Source of the DNA: Pyxicephalus adspersus
Lineage: Eukaryota; Chordata; Amphibia; Anura; Pyxicephalidae
DNA length: 64,000 bases
Direction: 5' to 3'
NCBI RefSeq assembly: GCF_032062135.1
Contig: NC_092868.1
Location: 48,713,163-48,777,162 of the forward strand
Part shown: positions 46,790 through 57,760 of the stretch, one piece after another
Numbering within the stretch: the first letter of the stretch is position 1
Layout of the letters: each line of letters begins with the position of its first letter
The notes under the pieces: generated by a model
Told to the model about the DNA's origin: nothing
Seen by the model: the letters and a program-made list of their open reading frames with translations, nothing else
The model's database searches: none
Translations under genes and position numbers: made by a program

Positions 46790-47850
46790 ACATTATCTTA
46801 TCTAACATTATTCTCTTTCTTTGTCTTTTCTTTCTTTCCCTATTCATTTTGTTTTTTTGTTTTTTCTTTCCTGCCCTTCTTTCTTTCTGTTTCTCTTTTT
46901 TATTCTTTCCTTTCTTTCTGCTTTCTCTTTTTTATTGTTTCCCATTCTTTCTCCTTTTTTTATTCACTTTCCTTTCTCATTCTATTTCTTTTTCCCTTTC
47001 CTTTCATTTCTTTTTTCTTTCTAATTCTTTTTTCTTTCCTTTCTCATACTCTCTCTATCATTTCATTTCTCCTTCTCATTCTTTACTCTTTCTTTCTCTT
47101 CTTTTCCCCCCTCTTTCCTTTCCTTTTTCTGTCATTTCCTACTCTCTCTCCTTTTATTTCTTTCCTTCTTTCTTCTCTTTCTCTTTCTTTACTTTCTTAC
47201 TCTGTTTTTCTATCTATTTCTTTCTTTGCTTCCAATATCTTTCTCCTTCTGATTGTCCTTCTTTCTTTTCTTTATCTATCTCCTTCTTCACATTTCTTTC
47301 TTCCTCTTTTTCTTTTCTTTCTCTTTCTTTCTTTCCTTACTCCTACTCTCACTTTCCTTTGATTTTATTTCTCTTTCCTTCTTTCTCCTTTCTCTTTTTT
47401 AGTTTTTTTTTTTGCTTTTCATTCTTTTTCCTTCCATTATCTTACTCGTTTTTTGTTTTTTTTTCTCAGTCTTTCGTCTTTCTCCTTCTTTTTCTCCTTT
47501 CTCTTTTTTTCTTATTCATTTTCCTTTCTCCTCCTTATATTTTTTCCTTCCTCTTTCTTTCCTTTGCTTCTTTCTTTCTTTTCTTTCTTTTTTTTTTTTT
47601 CCTTTCTTCATCTTTCGTCTTTTTCTTTTTTTTTCTTTACCTTTATTTCCTTTCTCTGTCATTACTTTTTTTTCTATTTCTCAGTTCTTTCTTTTGCTTT
47701 ATTTTAGTCTTACCTTCCATATTTCTCTCTTTTTTTTATAGTCAAAAGCAGTATAGCATAAAAAAGACATCTATTATCTATCCATTTCCTTTCTTTTTTC
47801 CTTCTTTACTTTTTCATTTCCTTTTCTTTTTTTATTTCCTTCTCTTGCCA
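46790..47850. repeat. 1 kb polypyrimidine (CTTT/CCTT-rich) tract
   Basis: Over about 1,050 bases the plus strand is almost entirely T and C, in imperfect TTTC, TTCC and CTTT units with scattered A and G. Such mirror-like homopurine-homopyrimidine DNA can form intramolecular triplexes. The 334- and 195-codon frames here are Phe/Ser/Leu repeat translations. Confidence 0.96.
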
Positions 47851-48530
47851 TAATCAATCTAAACAGATAAATACCAGGAAAGCAGCATACAATGCAGGCT
47901 ACATTTTCTAAAACAGATTAGTGAGGAGCTGATTAATGAAATGCTAAAATTCAGCTTCTAGCCAAAACATTTCTTTGAAGTTCTGAAATGCACAAAAGAA
48001 ACTGGAGATGTCTTATTAAAAAAAACTAACATTTTAGTGCTGTTAAGGTAATCGTATTTGATAAAAAATGAAATATAATTGCTGGCATTCATCTTTCGTG
48101 TTCTACTTGTAATGGAATTGTTAATTGTATTGAAGTTAAAAGAAATAGGAAATATTTATGTCATTAATTTGCACTATTTTATAGTTAAATAAAAATGTAG
48201 CAATAATAGCAACTGTGTAATGTGAAAATGTGTCGATATAGGAAGAGACATGGGTTATACTGGAAAAGTTGTCTCAGCCAGTTTTGTCAGCCAACCAGAT
48301 TCTGCTTATCCTAGGGCAAGTACTTCATACAATTAGCACAATTCTTCATTATACAGTAAAGAGGTTTCTATTAACAGATTAGCTATACTATACCAATAAT
48401 AGTTGAAATACAATTTTATGAGGATCAAGATAAAAATGTTAACATAAAACATGTAGATCAATATTCTTATTGAATAAAACAGGTTTGTGAGCAATTTAAA
48501 AACAGAGATACAGAGAAACATATAACTGAC
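47851..48530. other. No recognised feature
   Basis: AT-rich; no gene or recognised repeat. Confidence 0.33.
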
Positions 48531-48539
48531 TTCTTATAT

Positions 48540-48580
48540 CGATGACACGTTTCGCAGAGCAGAGTCTGCTTCTTCAGACT
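48540..48580 (-). ncRNA. Hammerhead-ribozyme-like motif with strong stem II
   Basis: On the minus strand CTGAAGA (48577-48571) is followed by one extra A. A five-pair stem GCAGA/TCTGC with a six-base loop comes next, then GAAA (48553-48550) and CGTGTC. The last gives a minimal stem III (A-U, C-G) and the canonical GTC cleavage triplet. Stem I pairs poorly in this copy and the extra A departs from the standard fold. Catalysis is unproven. Confidence 0.42.
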
Positions 48581-48599
48581 CAGAACTAATGCAATGGTA

Positions 48600-49530
48600 A
48601 TTTTCAGAAATTTTAATGTCATTAAAGGACTAGATTAGTCAGGAAATACTGCATATAACACCACCATTGATGTGTTATATGCTAGAACTCTGCTGGTGTA
48701 TTGTTGAAATTGGTCCATATATGAATGGAGTATAAATCTCAAAGGGGGTACCCAGAAATGGGCTAGTGTGGAGGCTACAGGTCCCGGAGAGATTGTGTAT
48801 TGACAGAGCAGCATAGATCGTGACTGTATCTGCTCGTTGAGGTAGAAGCATTTTTTAATTGGAACCCCAACCAAACAGCTAACTACACAATTACAATTAA
48901 AATAAAAGAGCAGTTTTACCCAAGAAAGAGTTTTTAATTCTGTCCATCCAGTCTAAAATTTTACCCCAAACCCACCATACAGCTCAGTGGTGACCTTTTT
49001 TAATCTTTTTTTTTTCAATGTACATAGGTCACCTGCCCACTCCCAGTTTGTGAATGGACAGAAAAAGAGCAGGGGATGTGTCAATAGGGTGGCTACAAAT
49101 CAAGACCTTCTGAAAGAAGCATGAATTGTAGCCACAGGCATTAAGGATATGCAGTTCTCTGCAAATGATGCAATGTAGTTATGGTGATTAGCTGAAAACA
49201 TAAGCAGGAGGAAGAAATGTATAATTAGGACAATAAACAACTATAATATTTTTGTGCTGATTTTATTAGCACATTCAGTACTGCAGTATTTTTTTCTAAA
49301 TAGAGCCAACGTTCTACAAAAGCCCAACATAGTTCTAAATTATACCAACCATGAACAAAAATAAATTCCTAAAGCTAAACCTAATTAATAAATATCATGC
49401 ATGGTCTGCAGATGTTTCTCATGATCAGACAAAAACAGTGTACAATGTTTTGACAGGGAAGAATGAGACTTTGGTAGATGGTCGGTCTTCATTTAAAAAG
49501 CTCCACAAAAAAAAGTATTCTCATTATTAA
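48600..49530. other. No recognised feature
   Basis: No gene or recognised repeat. Confidence 0.33.
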
Positions 49531-49539
49531 AATAGCTTT

Positions 49540-49735
49540 GTTGGGAAGCGAAAGGCTAGTCTTGTCTCCATGGCGACCCTGATTGAAACCGCAGCAAATG
49601 TTTTAATTTCAAGTGTTGATTTGGATGAAATCCCAGGAATAATCAACAGGAGATTAGAAACATTAAAACACAGCAGGGAATTTTAATGTTGCAGGAAAAT
49701 GGGCGCCAAAACAGTATCAGATACAATTAAACCTC
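49540..49735 (+). other. Candidate conserved noncoding element with E2F-type site
   Basis: Repeat-free sequence with GTCTCCATGGCGACC, a near-match to the RFX X-box, and GGCGCCAAAA at about 49702-49711, a match to the E2F consensus (reverse TTTTGGCGCC). It also holds a short frame (49570-49686) described separately. Confidence 0.28.
49570..49686 (+). CDS. Possible 38-codon small ORF
   Basis: The ATG lies in a Kozak-like context (CTCCATGGCG) and is followed by 37 codons to a TAA. The product begins MATLIETAANVL, continues with a SSVDLDEIPGIINRRLE segment and ends in KHSREF. The mix of acidic and hydrophobic residues could form an amphipathic helix. I recognise no family. It lies in a candidate conserved noncoding block and may be chance. 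Confidence 0.12.
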   Translation: MATLIETAANVLISSVDLDEIPGIINRRLETLKHSREF

Positions 49736-50197
49736 AAACCCAGTTAGAAAGGTACGGGAGCCAATGGCTGTATGGTACTATGTACTAATTGGTTTAACGG
49801 CATTTGCACATCCTGCCTGCTTAGCTGAAAAGTTCTTTTTCCACATGACAGCAACAAAGATTGCATCATTTGTGTTACAGTAATGGAACTGTAAGATAAC
49901 GGGCATTGGGTTTGATAACCACGGAAAAATCTTTTCTTGATGCAAATTATATGCTCTGATGTGGAAGGGATCTTCGGAACGTATGTCTTAGATTAGAGAA
50001 TTTGACCATAACCCATCATGGGACAAGGTGGAGCTAATGTACAGCAGAAATAAATGCAGATGGATAACTATAATAACATCGATTTTAACAGTGACAACTG
50101 CCGACCCATGGCTTTGCTACAGGATAGTCCTAGACCAAAATCAGTCAAACATAGAACCATTCTGTGGTTCTATGGGTACTGAAAGGTCTTGCACTGT
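49736..50197. other. No recognised feature
   Basis: No gene or recognised repeat. Confidence 0.33.
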
Positions 50198-50205
50198 ATC
50201 TAGAC

Positions 50206-50509
50206 CAGTGTTTCTCGACCTTTTAAACTTGTAGGCACCCCTTGAAATAACTTTCATGTGTTCAGAGAACACCTACTATAATTAGTATATCCTCAGATGA
50301 CAGTATTTTAGCATGGTGGTCATTAGGAAGAATGCCTCTTACATTGCTGGCCATTGTGAAGGCTGCCACCCTTACAGATTCCAAAAAGATTCATTGGTGT
50401 CTGTTAAATTGACCTTAGTCACAAATTGGTAACCACTAACAATTTCTGGAGGAACCCCAGGGTTCCATGAAAACTTAAAAACTGGTTCCATGAAAGCTGA
50501 GAAACATTG
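50206..50509. mobile_element. hAT MITE with perfect 8 bp target duplication
   Basis: The left terminus is CAGTGTTTCTCGACC and the right terminus GAGAAACATTG (one mismatch within 11). The flanking 8-mers ATCTAGAC at 50198-50205 and 50510-50517 are identical. The internal words TGAAATAACTTTCATG, GGTGGTCATTAGG and AACCCCAGGGTTCCATG recur in the copy at 3670. 304 bp, non-autonomous. Confidence 0.93.
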
Positions 50510-50517
50510 ATCTAGAC

Positions 50518-51279
50518 TGTCAACACCTTCCGGGCACTTTCTGTTTTCAGCAACAATTTTGCCTGAAGACAATTAAGGATCAGAGAACTGCCTATGAATC
50601 AGAACTGGGTCATAGTCAAGCCAACCCTAGGCAAGATCCTACAGCCTGATGGAAATCCAGGGACCCTGGCTACAGCCTCTGTTCTCCTGCAGTAAACCAG
50701 GGAAATACCATGAAGGTATTCACCATTCTCAAAAGTAAATGCATTTTTAGGCAGTTGGTGTCTGGTGAAGAAGAACAATGGTGAAAAAGAGAAATGCAAA
50801 TAGTGAGGGTTCATTTTTTCCTATTGCTATCCCTATCAATCTCAATCAAAAAGATAAGTGGGGGATGAGATAAAGGGCAGCAAAGTTGCTACCTTGTCCT
50901 TATGCCCTAATCTATCTCTGCTGAGGTATATTATTACACTTGACTTCAATACTCTTCCATATTGGGGTCCATTGCTCTGCCATATCACCCTTCTATTTGG
51001 TTTGCTTGAAGCAATGGGCATCACGCATTTGTTTTGTATTCATATTCACTGGACACGTTTTTGTAATACATTTATGACACTTCAATGTTTTGGAATCCTG
51101 TCTATGCCAATATCCTATAAATCATCTCGATAACAGTCTTCTATAAGTTGTTTCCTTACATATATATCATTTTAAGGTTTTCATTTATGCCAAAGTACCA
51201 TCTGTATTGGAAGATCTGAAAATGGTTTGGAGGCATTTGAATAAGAAAGACACAATGTCATACCAAAAAATTAAAGACT
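50518..51279. other. No recognised feature
   Basis: No gene or recognised repeat. Confidence 0.33.
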
Positions 51280-51570
51280 TTATTTGTTGCTTATACCACA
51301 TTTTGTGATTCCCTTGTCACCTCATCATACAGAAGTTCTATGGTGTATTTACAGTAAATACACATTTTTTGCAATTTTAAAAAGGCTTACTTAAAAGTAA
51401 TTTATGTGCGTAATGCTTCAGAATTTTGTAAAGCTGCATTCACCTACCCCCTTTCCAACAAATAAAATGTGTTTAAATAACCAGAGAATCACAAGAAAAA
51501 TAGTTTTTAATGTCTTGCTCCGCTAAGCAGTCAATAGAATTTTTAAACTGAAGTCTTCTTCAGTAAACAG
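51280..51570 (-). repeat. Repeat with degraded hammerhead-like motif
   Basis: On the minus strand CTGAAGAAGACTTCAG (start 51563) is followed by TTTAAAAATT where GAAAC is expected. An AT-rich tail with AGCGGAGCAAGACATT and ATTTTATTTGTTGGAAAGG comes next. The architecture is like the tails at 10.55 and 48.5 kb, but the core is broken. Confidence 0.3.
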
Positions 51571-51889
51571 CACTTTAAAAGGTGTAGTTTTCCTTATCCC
51601 TTGCAGTTCTAATTGGTACCTTCCACTTACCTCCATGCAACTAAAGGACAGAGTGATTGCTCAGAGATTAGTGGGAATAACCACTTCCCACTTTGTGTGG
51701 GAATGAGAAGATCAATGCTTCCATATATCTATAAAAGCATCTATGAAAAAGTGATTGAGGTTTTTATTCCAAAGGAAAACTGTTTTCAACTTTAGAGGCA
51801 GAAAACTTTAGTTAAAATACATATAATGGCGTACTTCTGTACATCCAATCTTGAAATGTACAGTTCACTACCTGGGCACAACCCTGACA
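51571..51889. other. No recognised feature
   Basis: No gene or recognised repeat. Confidence 0.33.
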
Positions 51890-52640
51890 CAACCCCCTTG
51901 ATTATGGACAGTAAAGAAGTACCCCCTTGATACCTTAGAAAAGTGCCCCTCCTTGTAATTGGCAAGTGGAGGAGAAAAGTGCCCCTCTTGTTTCTGGTAG
52001 GTAGAGGGAGAAGTACTCCTCTTGCTGGAGTGTCCTCCTTGCTGATGGTCATTGGACAAATGCTCCCCTGCTGATGGTCACTGGACACATGCTCCCCTGC
52101 TGATGGTCACTGGACACATGCTCCCCTGCTGATGGTCATTGGACACATACTCCCCTGCTGATGGTCATTGGACACATACTCCCCTGCTGATGGTCATTGG
52201 ACACATACTCCCCTGCTGATGGTCATTGGTCACATACACCCTTGCTGATGGTAAGTGGACACATGCTCTCCTGGCTGATGGCTAATGGACACATGCTCCC
52301 CTTGCTGATGGTCACTGAGCACTTGTTTTCCTTTGCTGATGATAAGTAAGCTCTTGTTTCCCTTTCTGATGGTCAGTGGACACATGCTCCCCTTGCTGAT
52401 GATCAGTGGACACATACTTCCGTTGCTGATGGTCAGTGGACACAAACTACCCTTGCTGATGGTCCTTGGACACATACTCCCCTTGCTGATGATCATTGGA
52501 CACATACTCCCCTGCTGATGGTCATTGGACACATACTCCCCTTGCTGATGGTCATTGGACACATGCTCCCCTGCTGATGGTCACTGGACACATACTTCCG
52601 TTGCTGATGGTCAGTGGACACAAACTACCCTTGCTGATGT
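51890..52640. repeat. 29-30 bp minisatellite with higher-order duplication
   Basis: From about 52040 there are some 20 tandem units near GCTGATGGTCATTGGACACA + TACTCCCCT (29 bp) or with an extra T (30 bp). Left of that, 51890-52040 is a more diverged form. A distinctive pair of units (ending CTTCCGTT, then AACTACCCTT) occurs at about 52400-52460 and again at 52580-52640, so a block of about six units appears duplicated. Frames on either strand are repeat translations. Confidence 0.95.
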
Positions 52641-53739
52641 AGAAGGGACATCTATGTAAGGACTAAGGCTACCTGCAAGAGAATTATAGTGCCTGGGCTT
52701 TATTATGTCAGCAGTGCTGGACATCATTATGGTAAATGGTAAAATTGAGGATCTCAACTTTCCTTATTCCAATTCAGCACTTTGCATATCTTTTTTCTTA
52801 GTTTTACTGTTCCAATCCTTGTCTAAATTGCAAAAACAAAGCTTCCGTCTGTATTTTTCCAGATCTCTCTCTACTTCCAGCATGAGGTCATAAATCATAT
52901 TCTTTCAAGCAGTAAGCATTGACATTTTTCTTGTTATCTTGCTCCTGCCTATTATCTTTCCTGTACTTTCTAATGACAACAAATAACAAGAATATGTAAC
53001 TGATATTCCATGATAGTTGTCTGATCATGAAACTGATACAACATTTATCAGTATTGTCAAATTATGCAAATGATGCAACATTTATTAGCACATCCATTTA
53101 TTATCTACATCAAACAAAACAGCTTTGGAATTCCAAAAGTTTCAAATAAACGTCTCACAGCAGCATACATACTTCTTCTGTTTACATGGGATTAAAGCTA
53201 GGACCCCTGGCAGATAAAAAAATACCAATGAATACAGTTTTATATTTATGAATTATTAAGAAGTGTATTTCAAAATGCAGCTACAGTAGCTGCATTGGCT
53301 GAAACAAGAAGGTCAATGCTAGGAGCCGGTTAGGTATGGCACAGTGTACATCTGATGATAAGAAAGAAAAGTCAAGTCATCAGCTTGGCTTTGTTCTCCA
53401 AATGGCCTGTGAAAATTTCAGGACTGGGAGGAAATTCCTTCCTGAAATTCATTTCAAGAAAGGCAGGATTATGAATGTTAGAACAGCTCAGTGTTTCAAC
53501 TGTTTGCCTAGTGGAACTCATTGCAAAAATCACAAAGCCATCATGTTAGTTGCCCGCAAAGGCATGAGACCACGAGCGAGCATTTAAAAGTCTTGTCCAT
53601 CCTCCAGGATGAGTGCACATTAAAAGTAGAAGCACGAGATTGGTGAGCTCAGAGTGTAGAGTACTGAAGCCATTGGGTCACCAAAGAACTGGTATTTTAG
53701 GAGGTACAGGTCAACAATTACATTTTCCCCTGTTGGAGC
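52641..53739. other. No gene recognised
   Basis: No gene is supportable. The frame at 53336-53587 is in sequence that may be the 5' continuation of the LINE-like tail that follows. Confidence 0.3.
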
Positions 53740-53920
53740 ATCAACCATGTTTAAAAGGCTTTTCTGCCTTCCTCTGGATGAACAATATATATATGGTTTT
53801 TTATGGTATATGCTGGTTTCTAGTATATTTATTTCCCTAGTGGTTGAACTCAATGGGCCTATGTCCTTTTTTTTCAACCTGACTAGCTATATAACTTTGA
53901 TACTACCTGTTGACAGGTTC
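53740..53920 (+). mobile_element. CR1/L2-like LINE 3' tail
   Basis: CTTTTCTGCCTTCCTCTGGA, TGGTTGAACTCAATGGGCC, TATGTCCTTTTTTTTCAACC and TGACTAGCTATATAACT match a common non-LTR tail in frogs (GGTTGAACTCGATGGAC...TTTTTTCAACC...CTATGTAACTATG). Strongly 5' truncated. Confidence 0.6.
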
Positions 53921-54280
53921 CCTTTAACACAACACAACATTTTGCTCAAGTCTAAAACAACTCAGAGTTTCCTTTTGGCACTTCAGAGAAATAAACTTTG
54001 AGAGATGTACCTTTTTGCTAATCTGCAACCAAATGAGACATTTTTAAGGATCTCTTCCTAATCAAGTGTCATTTTATTAGAATGCTTTAATGAAACTCAC
54101 TTCTCTTCATTTCCAAATTTAAGGGAAATAGCGGTGCTTCAAAGCTGCTGGAATATTAAAGAGAATTGAATGGAGAATCATTACAAGCAGCAGACATTTT
54201 GGAACATTTACTCACGCACCCTGAGCTGGCTCTTTTTAGGAATTTAAATACACATATGCTAATATATTTATACTGTGATT
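53921..54280. other. No recognised feature
   Basis: No gene or recognised repeat. Confidence 0.33.
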
Positions 54281-54281
54281 A

Positions 54282-54348
54282 ATATATATATATATATATG
54301 TATATATGTAAATATATATATATGTATGTGTGTGTGTGTGTGTGTGTA
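54282..54348. repeat. (TA)n(TG)n compound microsatellite
   Basis: TA tracts interrupted by TGTA, then about ten TG units. Confidence 0.94.
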
Positions 54349-55135
54349 AGATTATCTAATAACTATTTAAATTTCCCTTCTTTTTTGTGCTCTACTTTCT
54401 TTGTCTGAGGATAACTTCAAAGCTGATAACAGAGCCTCAAATGTATTAAAATGTTTCTAAAGTTGACCTTTTAATTGTATTTGACTATAATTTTTTACAT
54501 TCAATTAAAATGTATATAAATATTTCAAAACATAGATGGTGACCCTGGATGAAATGGGTGGGAACTGGTTTAAAATGAAATAAAACTATTCAAGAAAAAA
54601 TATTCAAGTATTTACTTAATGGAACTCATAACTATTAAAGTTCCCCCTCTCCAGCACTGTGACATCCATTAGCTCCATCATTGGTGCTTCTATCTCTCCA
54701 TCTCCTTCCTGTTCTCTTTTGGGATCACGAGTCTTCAGCCAAATTGGTTGACTGGGTCAGGATGGCACAACTCCCATACATGTGCATAGGGTGTGTTTAT
54801 ACCCACACCCACAAGGGACTCTTGTGATAGCATTTAAAAACCAGCTAAAAAGCCTAGGGAATAAGGTTAATAGCAGAAGAGTCATTTCTACCATAAAAAA
54901 GTTTTCCACATGTGGTTTTATGTATTTCAGGTTTAATTCCACTTTAGTACCAGTTATTTGTTTACTTTACAGAGCTCTAGTAAATAGTAAATGCTTTACC
55001 TTAGTTTTTATGGAAATAAAGAAGATCTGTGTTGGCCTGAATTAAATTTAGGGTGTTTAAAGCCTGACATCTTCAAGAAGGTTTAAAGGTTTCTACATAC
55101 CTTGTAGAGTTTTTAGGTAAAAAGATTGTAGCATA
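54349..55135. other. No recognised feature
   Basis: No gene or recognised repeat. Confidence 0.33.
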
Positions 55136-55629
55136 CAGGTAGTCCCCGAGTTAAGGACATCCAACATACGGATGACTTCTAGATACGAACGGGGCTTCCC
55201 TGCTCGCTTGTGTGCAGGACGAAGGTTTGATAGGGGGAGGGGGCGGTTTGCATGACTTGCAGAAGAAATCTTTTGCTAAACACAGCTGACGTTGTGGGTA
55301 ATCTTAGGGGGGTGAGCTTTTCCTGCAACCTCTTGTAACTCTTTAAAGACCAAGACAATTTCTGCAGTTGTTTCTTTCTGTATATCAAAGCACAGCTTGC
55401 TCCAGAAGGTAATGAATGTCTAGGCTCCATAAAGTTTTTTTTTTTTGCTTTGTTTGTGATTAACTCACAGTGGGAGATGGTTTTATACAGTAACGCTGCT
55501 TAATAATGTGTTGAGACAAACATCTGTCCTAATTGCATTTATTGAAATAATTGACCTGTTCCGACATACAAATTCAACTTAAGAACAAACCTACAGTCCT
55601 CATCTTGTATGTAACCCAAGGACTACGTG
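55136..55629. mobile_element. pogo/Tigger-like DNA transposon remnant
   Basis: Starts CAGGTAGTCCCCGAGTTAAG and ends GTATGTAACCCAAGGACTAC + GTG, giving inverted ends flanked by TA (55134-55135 and 55630-55631). Inner arms include CATCCAACATACGGATGAC and TTAAGAACAAACCTACAGTC, as in Tigger-type elements (TTACGAAC / AGGTTTGTTCTTAAG). 494 bp, no transposase frame. Confidence 0.72.
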
Positions 55630-55631
55630 TA

Positions 55632-57227
55632 TTAATGTTTACTTACACCAACTTAGCATGCCCATGTTATATCTATGGACTGTGTAGGTACCCTAGACCC
55701 AGTAATTTTGGCACAGTTATATGCAGTCCATAAAACTCATCCGGAGCAAACTGTTGTTCTCCTAAGATTAGTTAGGCTGAGGTGTGTGCATGGGTTTGGT
55801 TTGCATGAATCCCACCATTTGTAGCAAAACTGTGACCGTCATCTTTTATTTTTGGAAGAAGCCAAGTTGGCTTGTTTTTCAATGATTATTGACAAACTGA
55901 AAAATAAGTACACATTTAGTTTTATTTTGTACTTTAAAAATCATTTTAAATATTTGACAATGTTGTACCTGCATCCCTAAAGTCCTAAAAAATGCCATTA
56001 GCATTCTTTCTCACAGAAGAAGGGCAATTCAGCAACTTTCTCTGAAGCCCAGTGAGCTCAGTGGGTTCCTTAATACAACACATTGTCAACATTCCTCTCA
56101 GCTGAAGAACATAAAGTAGCTGCGGGCTCTCAAGAGCTGACATAACAAGCTCCTAACAGCAGATTGATGAATTCCAAAGTATTGCTAGATTTTATCTTCC
56201 CACACCCAACCCCCATCCATTTACTTTTTTAAGAAGATTATTAAAATAACCCCTTTACAGCCAATATTTGTTCTCACCCCCAAGAAAATTTAAATTATTA
56301 TAGGCTTTTGCTAGTACTCATGACAGAGCTTTCTAATTTATAGGAACCTGACTTGGCCTAAGGTAACAACATTTTGAGCTGCTGCACCTTGTAGACCTTT
56401 GCAAACACCTGTTCTCATCTTTAAACTGATCAATGTAACTGCACAGAAAACCCCTACATCTGCCCATATGTTGAGAACCATTCCTCCTATCTCCTGACAC
56501 TAAAACCAAATGTCCTCCAAGTCACCCATCTGTTAAATGTCAGAGCTTTTACTGCCTACTAAATGTGCATGTCTAGCAAAGATTAAAACCTCAGACAGTG
56601 TATTTTTTGTTGTATGTTCCTTTGGGAAGATTTATTTAACTTGTTGCACCCAACAGAAGGTAGGGAAAATCCCTGCAAAGTTAGGAGAGTTCCAAGAATA
56701 AAACAGGTGTCTTCTTTGGATACACCATTTAAAATGATGACCTAATATTAGTTATAATCTAATAATAATATTAGTTATAATCATATAATGTTATTTATTC
56801 TTACTGTGTTTATTATGCAGGCCCTATGCCATATCATAGACAAAACTTTAATGTCTTTGGACCTAGAACTAGAGAACCCCAAAAAATGTATCTGAGCCAT
56901 CAACCCATTCTATTAAATGCTCCTGGATATAATATTTAAGTGAGCATTTTTTCTACATGCCACATCAATCAAAGAAAAATATGTTGTAAAAATAATGTTC
57001 TTTGGTATAATTCATGATGTTAATATAAATCGGGCAGAAAGAATTTCTTTGTGTGGTTACAATGTGGGTGTATAGACTTGGCCATGCTACTTTTTGATAT
57101 GAGTTATGACCTTTAACAGTGCGCAAGATATCCTCTGTCATTAATATTCAGCCTTGAAGTGATGGATCTAGTTTGTACATCTACTCACACAACCCTTCAG
57201 CTTTTTTCCTGGATCTGGTGACTAATA
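55632..57227. other. No gene recognised
   Basis: AT-rich; no gene or repeat I can name. Confidence 0.33.
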
Positions 57228-57434
57228 TCAGTAACAATGGTCAGTGTTACAAATATCATACATTTGGAAAGTAGAGATCTTCCTTATGGTGCCTGACAAG
57301 GACTGTGGCGGCTCTGATTCATAGATCAGCTCACAGTTAAGTGAAGTATTACTATTGTTACTATTATCATTAGTTGTTATATCTTTGGGATTACTAAAGA
57401 AATGCAAAATATTTGTTTGCTTTTCCTCACTCAT
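57228..57434 (-). pseudogene. hAT-like transposase, N-terminal fragment
   Basis: A 68-codon frame starting MSEEKQTNILHFFSNPKD. hAT transposases and their domesticated relatives often begin with such a short basic/aromatic motif (K..T.L.FF.K). An Asn/Ser/Thr-rich linker follows (residues about 22-31), then an acidic segment. No zinc finger, catalytic or dimerisation domain is reached. A GTATGA at about codon 59 could be a splice donor, otherwise the frame simply stops. Upstream on the same strand lie a GTAAGT-containing leader, a CpG-rich block and hAT-type sequence (GGTGGTCCACGAGAAAAT). I infer the 5' part of an autonomous hAT element, 3' truncated. Family assignment is by pattern only; a chance frame cannot be excluded. 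Confidence 0.42.
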
Positions 57435-57599
57435 TATGGGTTTATTTTATTCTAATCTAATAGCAAGCAAGGAATGATAGTTATCAAAGTCAAACTGTTT
57501 GATGCCATTCAATATAACAGTTCAAGAAAATGCGCAGTTAAGGTCATACTTACCTAAAAGAACATCTAATAAATAAACAAATAAAATAAAACAATCAGA

Positions 57600-57760
57600 T
57601 GAGAATCGGTATTGGCGGAGCGGGGTGACTGTTGTAACGGTGGAAACAATACTGAAGCGTACGGCTCGGCAACGGTTGCCTCATACAACTTAATACTACA
57701 CTGACGTCACGCTGCGCCTCCCTTGTTTTTCCATCTCTAGTACAGTTCGCGAAAATTTTC
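57600..57760 (-). promoter_or_regulatory. CpG-rich promoter-like block with CRE and RFX-like palindrome
   Basis: I count about 13 CpG dinucleotides in 150 bp, against very few elsewhere. It includes a perfect cAMP-response element TGACGTCA (57702-57709) and the palindrome GGCAACGGTTGCC (57668-57680), resembling an RFX half-site pair. It lies about 170-330 bp upstream of the hAT transposase start on the same strand, so it probably served as the element's own promoter. Confidence 0.45.

Noticed and set aside
46775..47362. 195-codon plus-strand open frame
   Set aside because: Same cause: translation of the polypyrimidine tract in another frame.
46849..47853. 334-codon plus-strand open frame
   Set aside because: Phe/Ser/Leu-only translation of the polypyrimidine tract; stop codons need purines, so openness carries no information.
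52230..52562. 110-codon minus-strand frame with MSNDHQQG repeats
   Set aside because: Translation of the 29-30 bp minisatellite; frame kept open by 30 bp units.
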